A stretch of DNA of 5,672 bases, taken from positions 2,194-7,865 of the forward strand of contig DKLU01000129.1 of assembly GCA_002455915.1 (NCBI GenBank), given 5' to 3'. Under the pieces are notes generated by a model that saw nothing but the letters and a program-made list of their open reading frames with translations, was not told the origin of the DNA and did no database searches. Each line of letters starts with the position of its first letter. Within the stretch, counting starts at the first letter, position 1. Made by a program: the position numbers and the translations under genes. Source of the DNA: Chryseobacterium sp. UBA6632 (lineage in GTDB: Bacteria > Bacteroidota > Bacteroidia > Flavobacteriales > Weeksellaceae). Positions 1 through 4,230 of the stretch are shown piece after piece.

Positions 1-583
1 TGTGAACCCCTACAGAAAGCCCTAAAATGAAGAAAATAAGAATAATCCATCTTTCGCTGTCTGCCGCCTGATATTCGTTTTCCCATTTGGTAATTAACCA
101 TACTAAAAGCGCGATAAACATAGAAGCCATCGAATAAACCTCTCCTTCCACAGCAGAAAACCAGAAGGTATCTGAAAAAGTAAAGCATAAAGCGCCTACC
201 AAACCTGCAAACAGAATAGAAATTTCCTGATGTCTCGTAACGTCTTCAAAGTCTTTGTTTAAAAGTCTTCTTACAAAATGTGTAATCGTCCAAAACAAAA
301 ACAAAATCGTAAAAGCACTAAACAATGCAGACATCGCGTTGATCACGATAGAATAATTTTCGCCCTTTCCTAAAGCAAAAATGGCTGCCACGGCACCCAC
401 AATCTGGAATAATGCAGCACCGGGGGCGTGCGTTACTTCTAATTTTACTGCTGAGGAAATGTACTCTCCACAATCCCAGAAACTGAAATTGGGCTCTATG
501 GTGGACAAGTACGTGAAAAATGCAATGACGAAAACTACCCATCCGAGGACGGTGTTCCATTGCCTAAAAGTCCAATTTTTCAT
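1..583 (-). CDS. DUF2723 / TMEM260-like membrane glycosyltransferase family protein (5' part only, truncated by window edge)
   Basis: The first 194 residues of a membrane protein are visible, reading leftward from ATG at 583-581 and running off the window without a stop. A short cytoplasmic start is followed by a helix at about 12-28. Next is a loop with WDCGE (36-40) and THAPGA (51-56), then helices at about 57-72, 84-104, 121-138, 152-166 and 178-193. The acidic WDCGE after helix 1, the HAPG block and WFSAVEGEVYS (141-151) are the pattern I associate with the DUF2723 family. Full-length members usually exceed 900 residues, so most of the gene lies outside. The layout (acidic pair in the first extracytoplasmic loop, many helices) resembles GT-C glycosyltransferases using lipid-linked sugars. 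The human relative TMEM260 is a protein O-mannosyltransferase, so a role in glycosylating exported proteins is a reasonable inference, but the bacterial donor and acceptor cannot be read here. It is divergent from the PLP-enzyme genes. Family assignment is confident; function is not. Confidence 0.85.
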   Translation of the reverse strand, partial: MKNWTFRQWNTVLGWVVFVIAFFTYLSTIEPNFSFWDCGEYISSAVKLEVTHAPGAALFQIVGAVAAIFALGKGENYSIVINAMSALFSAFTILFLFWTITHFVRRLLNKDFEDVTRHQEISILFAGLVGALCFTFSDTFWFSAVEGEVYSMASMFIALLVWLITKWENEYQAADSERWIILIFFILGLSVGVH

Positions 584-805
584 AGTATTAAATCAATTAC
601 GCGAAAATAAGGCTTTTATATGATTTAAGACTGTTTTTAACAAAATTTAAAGAATTTGGCGCGTTTTTTGAAAACTTTCATCTTTGGATCGCACTCCAAA
701 AAATAAAATTTATCTACTCATTGCTTAGAAATCAAACAAAAGTTTAGTAATTATTTATTTTTTTGTATTTTTGCGGTCAGATTTTTATTGAAAAATAACG
801 AACTA
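584..805. other. Divergent intergenic region
   Basis: This 222-base AT-rich spacer separates two divergent genes and must hold promoters for both. The rightward one has an exact TAnnTTTG element and is listed separately. For the leftward gene I see only a one-mismatch candidate: CGAAAATA at 602-609, which reads TATTTTCG on the minus strand, without a well-spaced -33 partner. No terminator hairpin, RNA gene or credible small ORF was seen. An 80-codon plus-strand frame that enters from 381 lies over the DUF2723 gene and has no family resemblance. Confidence 0.6.
743..773 (+). promoter_or_regulatory. Bacteroidota-type promoter for the cysteate synthase-like gene
   Basis: TATTTTTG at 766-773 matches the Bacteroidota -7 consensus TAnnTTTG exactly. 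At the expected distance upstream, 743-746 reads TTTA, a one-mismatch version of the TTTG (-33) element. Transcription would start near 779-781, giving a leader of about 25 bases to the ATG at 806. The position supports the ATG at 806 over an in-frame TTG at 788, which would lie only about 8 bases into the transcript. The region is T-rich, so a chance match is possible. Confidence 0.55.
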
Positions 806-1843
806 ATGAGTAATGTTTACGATAATATACTTGGCCTTATAGGAAATACCCCTATGGTGAAGCTAAATACTGTTACAAAAGATATTCCTGCCACCGTTTA
901 TGCTAAGTTAGAGTCATATAATCCTGGACATTCCACTAAAGATAGAATTGCACTTCATATTATAGAAAACGCTGAAGAAAAAGGTTTATTAAAAGAAGAC
1001 TCTGTAGTTGTTGAAACTACGTCCGGCAACACCGGATTCTCTATTGCAATGGTTTGCATCATTAAAGGATATAAATGTATTCTTGCCGTGAGCGACAAGA
1101 CAAAACCAGAAAAAATAGCTTATCTTAAAGCATTGGGAGCAACCGTATATATTTGCCCGGCAAATGTAGCGGCAGATGATCCCAGATCTTATTACGAAGT
1201 AGCGAAAAGAATAGCAGCAGAAACTCCAAATTCAGTGTATATCAATCAGTATTTTAATGAATTAAATATTGATGCGCACTATCAGACTACGGGTCCTGAA
1301 ATTTGGGAGCAGACGAAAGGAAAGATCACTCACCTTTTCGCATGTACTGGAACTGGTGGAACTTTATCCGGATCACCAAAATTTTTAAAGGAACAAAATC
1401 CTGATATCAAGATCATCGGTGTAGATGCAGATGGTTCTATTTTGAAAAGCTATCACGAAACGGGAGAAATTCACAAAGAAGATGTTCACCCTTATCAAAT
1501 CGAAGGAATGGGAAAAAATCTAATCCCTTCTGCCCTTCTTTTTGATAAAGTAGATGAATTTGTAAGAGTAAACGACGAAATGTCAGCCTACAGAACCCGC
1601 GAGATTGCTTTGAAAGAAGCTATTATGGGAGGTTACACTACAGGAGCTGTTACTCAGGGATTGATTCAGTATGCTCAGTCTCATGAATTTACAGAAAATG
1701 ATGTGGTTGTTTTAATTTATCCTGATCACGGTTCAAGATATATCACCAAAGTATACAGTGATAAATGGATGGCTGAACAAGGATTTGTGAATAACTGCGT
1801 TCATAATTATGATGAAGTTTTTAAAACGGAATTCATTAAATAG
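806..1843 (+). CDS. capA: CBS/cysteine synthase-like PLP enzyme, probable cysteate synthase (CapA-type)
   Basis: This 345-residue enzyme belongs to PLP fold type II, the beta-replacement family of cysteine synthase and cystathionine beta-synthase (CBS). Visible features are LIGNTP (11-16), GHSTKDR with the Schiff-base lysine K45, the substrate loop ETTSGNTG (70-77), the phosphate-binding GTGGT (182-186), EGMG (233-236) and YPDHGSRY (305-312). It is CBS-like near the C terminus but lacks the heme region and the tandem CBS domains, so it is a bare catalytic core. Departures from common cysteine synthases include His in GHSTKDR, Thr for Pro in ETTSGNTG, and GYTTGA (276-281) where cysteine synthases have GISSGA. 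From published work on Capnocytophaga, CapA is a CBS relative that makes L-cysteate from O-phosphoserine and sulfite for capnine synthesis. I infer the same role from the family and from the CapB-like gene directly downstream. The alternative is an ordinary O-acetylserine sulfhydrylase or CBS making cysteine or cystathionine. The ATG at 806 is preferred to an in-frame TTG at 788, which adds six residues before the conserved start. The enzyme is cytoplasmic. The fold is near certain; substrate choice is inferred. Confidence 0.8.
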   Translation: MSNVYDNILGLIGNTPMVKLNTVTKDIPATVYAKLESYNPGHSTKDRIALHIIENAEEKGLLKEDSVVVETTSGNTGFSIAMVCIIKGYKCILAVSDKTKPEKIAYLKALGATVYICPANVAADDPRSYYEVAKRIAAETPNSVYINQYFNELNIDAHYQTTGPEIWEQTKGKITHLFACTGTGGTLSGSPKFLKEQNPDIKIIGVDADGSILKSYHETGEIHKEDVHPYQIEGMGKNLIPSALLFDKVDEFVRVNDEMSAYRTREIALKEAIMGGYTTGAVTQGLIQYAQSHEFTENDVVVLIYPDHGSRYITKVYSDKWMAEQGFVNNCVHNYDEVFKTEFIK

Positions 1844-1866
1844 AATAAAAAAATAACGATACAAAT

Positions 1867-1901
1867 AAAGCCTTTTTTGTAGACTACAAAAGGCTTTTTT
1901 T
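1867..1901 (+). terminator. Hairpin terminator between the two PLP-enzyme genes
   Basis: The left arm AAAGCCTTTTTTGTAG (1867-1882) pairs with CTACAAAAGGCTTT (1884-1897), with two extra T bases bulged in the left arm and a very small loop. A run of seven T follows (1895-1901). It starts 23 bases after the upstream stop codon. The bulge and A/T-rich stem may make it leaky. The arms also form an inverted repeat, so some function on the other strand is possible, although no gene converges here. Confidence 0.8.
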
Positions 1902-1920
1902 CTTAAAAGTACTATATAAA

Positions 1921-3195
1921 ATGTTGGATATTTTTGAAAGAATAAAAGAAAATCCAGGACCTCTTGGACAATTTGCAGATTACGGTGAAGGTTATTTTAT
2001 TTTCCCTAGATTGGAAGGCCCTATTGGCCCGAGAATGCAATTTCAGGGAAGAGAAGTAATTTTCTGGAGTGCTAATGATTATTTGGGAATGTGTAACCAT
2101 CCTGAAGTAATAGAAGCGGATGCAAAAGCGGCTGCCGAATTCGGAATGTTTTATCCGATGGGGGCAAGAGCAATGTCGGGGGAAACAGAACAGCACTTGC
2201 AGTTGGAAAGAGAATTGGCTGATTTTGTTCAGAAAGAATCTGCATATTTATTAAATTTCGGTTATCAGGGAATGGTTTCTACCATCGATGCCTTGGTAGG
2301 AAGAAATGACGTAATTGTTTATGATATGGATTCTCATGCTTGTATCGTAGACGGGGTGAGACTTCACGCTGGAAAAAGATTTACCTATAAGCATAATAAT
2401 ATTGAAAGCCTTGAAAAAAATCTTCAGAGAGCAACAAAAGTAGCTGAAGAAACAGGAGGCGGTATTTTAGTAATTACTGAAGGGGTTTTCGGAATGAGAG
2501 GACAACAGGGTAAATTAAAAGAAATTTGCGAATTAAAGTCTAAATATCAGTTCAGATTATTGGTAGACGATGCTCACGGATTCGGAACACTTGGGGAAAC
2601 AGGTGCCGGAGCTGGTGAAGAGCAAGGTTGCCAAGATCAGATCGATGTTTATTTCTCAACTTTTGCCAAGTCTATGGCTGGTTTTGGAGCTTTCATCGCA
2701 GGGGATAAAGAAATTATCAGATATTTGAAGTTTAACTTAAGATCTCAAATCTTTGCTAAATCTTTAACAATGCCAATGGTAATCGGAGGTTTGAAAAGAT
2801 TGGAGCTTTTGAGAACAAAACCTGAGATCAAAGCTAAACTTTGGGAAAACACTCATAAACTACAAAATGGTCTTAAAGAAAGAGGATTCAATATCGGAGA
2901 TACCAATACTTGTGTAACGCCTGTAATGATGCAGGGAACTCCGGTAGAAGCTACTCTTTTGGTAAAAGATTTAAGAGAGATCTACGGAATTTTCACCTCA
3001 GTGGTTGTTTATCCTGTGATTCCAAAAGGAATGATTTTATTAAGATTAATTCCGACAGCATCACACACCGATGCGGAAATTACAGAAACTCTTGCCGCGT
3101 TTGAAGCCATTCACGACAAATTAGTAAGTGGTTACTATAAAGAACAGGAGCAAAAATTATTACAGGAACAAGGTTTAAGCTTTAAACCTATTTAA
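1921..3195 (+). CDS. capB: Alpha-oxoamine synthase, probable cysteate fatty-acyltransferase (CapB/SulA-type)
   Basis: This 424-residue cytoplasmic enzyme belongs to PLP fold type I, the alpha-oxoamine synthase family of serine palmitoyltransferase, KBL and BioF, which performs decarboxylative Claisen condensation of an amino acid with an acyl thioester. Visible motifs in order are SANDYLG (50-56), SGETEQH (86-92), DSHACIVDG with the ring-stacking His139, VDDAHG (215-220; D216 for the pyridine nitrogen and H219), STFAKS (246-251) with the Schiff-base Lys250, and LLRLIPTASHT (373-383). The common family motif MDGD is replaced by MRGQQG (192-197). Length fits, with a C-terminal tail slightly longer than in many serine palmitoyltransferases. 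Published Capnocytophaga CapB and Alistipes SulA condense cysteate with a branched acyl-CoA or acyl-ACP to give the 3-keto sulfonolipid base. The CapA-like gene immediately upstream makes this the best reading. Alternatives are a true serine palmitoyltransferase, or the default labels 8-amino-7-oxononanoate synthase and glycine C-acetyltransferase. No exact -7 element precedes it, so it may depend on read-through from the upstream gene. The ATG at 1921 is the natural start. Confidence 0.82.
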   Translation: MLDIFERIKENPGPLGQFADYGEGYFIFPRLEGPIGPRMQFQGREVIFWSANDYLGMCNHPEVIEADAKAAAEFGMFYPMGARAMSGETEQHLQLERELADFVQKESAYLLNFGYQGMVSTIDALVGRNDVIVYDMDSHACIVDGVRLHAGKRFTYKHNNIESLEKNLQRATKVAEETGGGILVITEGVFGMRGQQGKLKEICELKSKYQFRLLVDDAHGFGTLGETGAGAGEEQGCQDQIDVYFSTFAKSMAGFGAFIAGDKEIIRYLKFNLRSQIFAKSLTMPMVIGGLKRLELLRTKPEIKAKLWENTHKLQNGLKERGFNIGDTNTCVTPVMMQGTPVEATLLVKDLREIYGIFTSVVVYPVIPKGMILLRLIPTASHTDAEITETLAAFEAIHDKLVSGYYKEQEQKLLQEQGLSFKPI

Positions 3196-3207
3196 TAATA
3201 AAATTTG

Positions 3208-3239
3208 AAAAACCACTGAAATTTATTCGGTGGTTTTTT
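3208..3239 (+). terminator. Rho-independent terminator after the CapB-like gene
   Basis: AAAAACCACTGAA (3208-3220) pairs with TTCGGTGGTTTTT (3226-3238) through a 13-pair stem with one G-T wobble and the five-base loop ATTTA, and the right arm runs into a T tract ending at 3239. It begins 13 bases after the stop codon. It is more regular than the hairpin at 1867-1901 and should end the upstream transcript, separating it from the transporter gene. Confidence 0.88.
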
Positions 3240-3275
3240 ATGAATTGTCTATAAAAATTTTAGTTTGAAGAAAAG

Positions 3276-4163
3276 ATGAAATTGAAAGGTTATGCGTTGG
3301 GCATTACATCAGCCGTATCGTACGGATTGCTGCCCATTTTTATTTTGCCCATTAAGCACGCGCATTTCTCACTGGATGTTACTTTATTTTATAGGTTTTT
3401 ATTTTCTGCCTTAATGGTTGGCGGATATTTACTCTATTCTAAAGAAAGTTTTTCTATCAACAGAAAAGAATTATTAATATTTGCAATACTCGGAATGTGC
3501 TATGCACTTTCCTCAGAATTTTTATTTTTAGGCTACGATTACCTCACGCCGGGCATTGCTTCCACGGTTTTATTCATCTACCCCGTTATTGTGGCTCTAA
3601 TCATGTTTTTCTTTTTTAAAGAGAAACTGACAAAGCTTTTCGTTTCATCATTGCTTTTAGCTTTTGCAGGCGTTATTATCCTTTGTTTAAAAGGAAATAG
3701 CTTACAAATTAATTATAGCGGATTAGGAATTGTTATGCTCAGTTCATTGTTTTATGCACTTTATATCATCATCGTTAATAAAGCTAATTTAAAAGTTTCA
3801 GGATTCAAGCTTTCCTTTTATTCCATGCTTTTTACAGCAGGATTTTTTATGATCAAAGCGATGGTTGGGCATCATTCATTTGCCATCCCTTCTACTTCTA
3901 CTTTCTTTAATTTTTTAATCTTTGCTTTTCTTACAACGGTTATTTCCAGCTTATGTTTAGTGTATGCCATTAAAGAGATTGGATCGACAGCCGCAGCAAT
4001 TTTGGGCGCTTTAGAACCCGTAATTGCCGTAATGATCAGTGTTTTAATTTTTAATGAAAAGTTCACGCTAAATCTCTTCTGGGGAATTACTTTAATTTTG
4101 ATCGGTGTTATTTTAAATGTAATTGCCGACAGTAGAAAATTAAGACAAATCCAAAGTTTATAA
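3276..4163 (+). CDS. EamA/DMT-superfamily transporter
   Basis: This 295-residue protein has the length and layout of the EamA branch of the drug/metabolite transporter superfamily: two repeats of five helices each. Hydrophobic segments lie at about 5-26, 34-54, 66-87, 91-112, 120-139, 147-167, 178-195, 209-230, 236-259 and 266-285. Each repeat ends its fourth helix with the family pattern: FIYPV followed by a charged KEKL stretch in the first half (about 99-118), and GALEPVIA (244-251) followed by FNEKF in the second. Members export or import amino acids, nucleotides, drugs or other small metabolites across the inner membrane, and the substrate cannot be told from sequence alone. The start ATG at 3276 follows the purine-rich GAAGAAAAG, which may help ribosome binding. 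A strong terminator separates it from the PLP-enzyme pair, so co-transcription with them is unlikely. Only an imperfect promoter-like sequence (TAGTTTG, 3261-3267) lies upstream, too close to the start to be convincing. Confidence 0.88.
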   Translation: MKLKGYALGITSAVSYGLLPIFILPIKHAHFSLDVTLFYRFLFSALMVGGYLLYSKESFSINRKELLIFAILGMCYALSSEFLFLGYDYLTPGIASTVLFIYPVIVALIMFFFFKEKLTKLFVSSLLLAFAGVIILCLKGNSLQINYSGLGIVMLSSLFYALYIIIVNKANLKVSGFKLSFYSMLFTAGFFMIKAMVGHHSFAIPSTSTFFNFLIFAFLTTVISSLCLVYAIKEIGSTAAAILGALEPVIAVMISVLIFNEKFTLNLFWGITLILIGVILNVIADSRKLRQIQSL

Positions 4164-4208
4164 CATATTATAAAAATACCAATTCACAAAAATTTAAATT
4201 ATTTAAAA

Positions 4209-4216
4209 TAAATTTG
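4209..4216 (+). promoter_or_regulatory. Candidate -7 promoter element for the radical SAM gene
   Basis: TAAATTTG matches the Bacteroidota TAnnTTTG element exactly, 14 bases before the TTG start at 4231. No TTTG-like -33 element sits at the expected distance. Transcription would start near 4222, leaving a leader of under ten bases, which is short. The spacer 4164-4230 is so A/T-rich that a chance match is quite possible. No terminator hairpin for the transporter gene was found in this spacer. Confidence 0.4.
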
Positions 4217-4230
4217 TAAAAATTTTTCTA

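Noticed and set aside
381..623. 80-codon plus-strand ORF over the start of the DUF2723 gene
   Set aside because: It is antisense to a gene with clear family motifs, has low-complexity odd composition and no recognisable domain. It is a shadow frame.
788..805. TTG at 788 as the start of the CapA-like protein
   Set aside because: It adds six non-conserved residues, lies only a few bases after the predicted transcription start, and an ATG at 806 begins the recognisable N terminus.
1929..1936. Exact TATTTTTG promoter-like element
   Set aside because: It falls inside the CapB-like gene just after its ATG, where it encodes an Asp-Ile-Phe-Glu stretch. A promoter there could not make the full protein, and T-rich matches are expected by chance.
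1912..2196. 94-codon minus-strand ORF over the CapB-like gene start
   Set aside because: Cysteine-, phenylalanine- and histidine-rich translation typical of an antisense shadow, lying on strongly conserved enzyme sequence.
1921..3195. Calling the second enzyme 8-amino-7-oxononanoate synthase (BioF) or glycine C-acetyltransferase (KBL)
   Set aside because: No biotin or threonine-degradation genes are nearby, the MDGD motif is altered, and the adjacent CBS-like gene fits cysteate-based lipid synthesis better. It remains possible without a tree.
4164..4230. AT-rich repeats in the spacer as a terminator or repeat family
   Set aside because: No stable GC-containing stem with a T tract is present. 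The similarity among segments is explained by A/T-rich composition.
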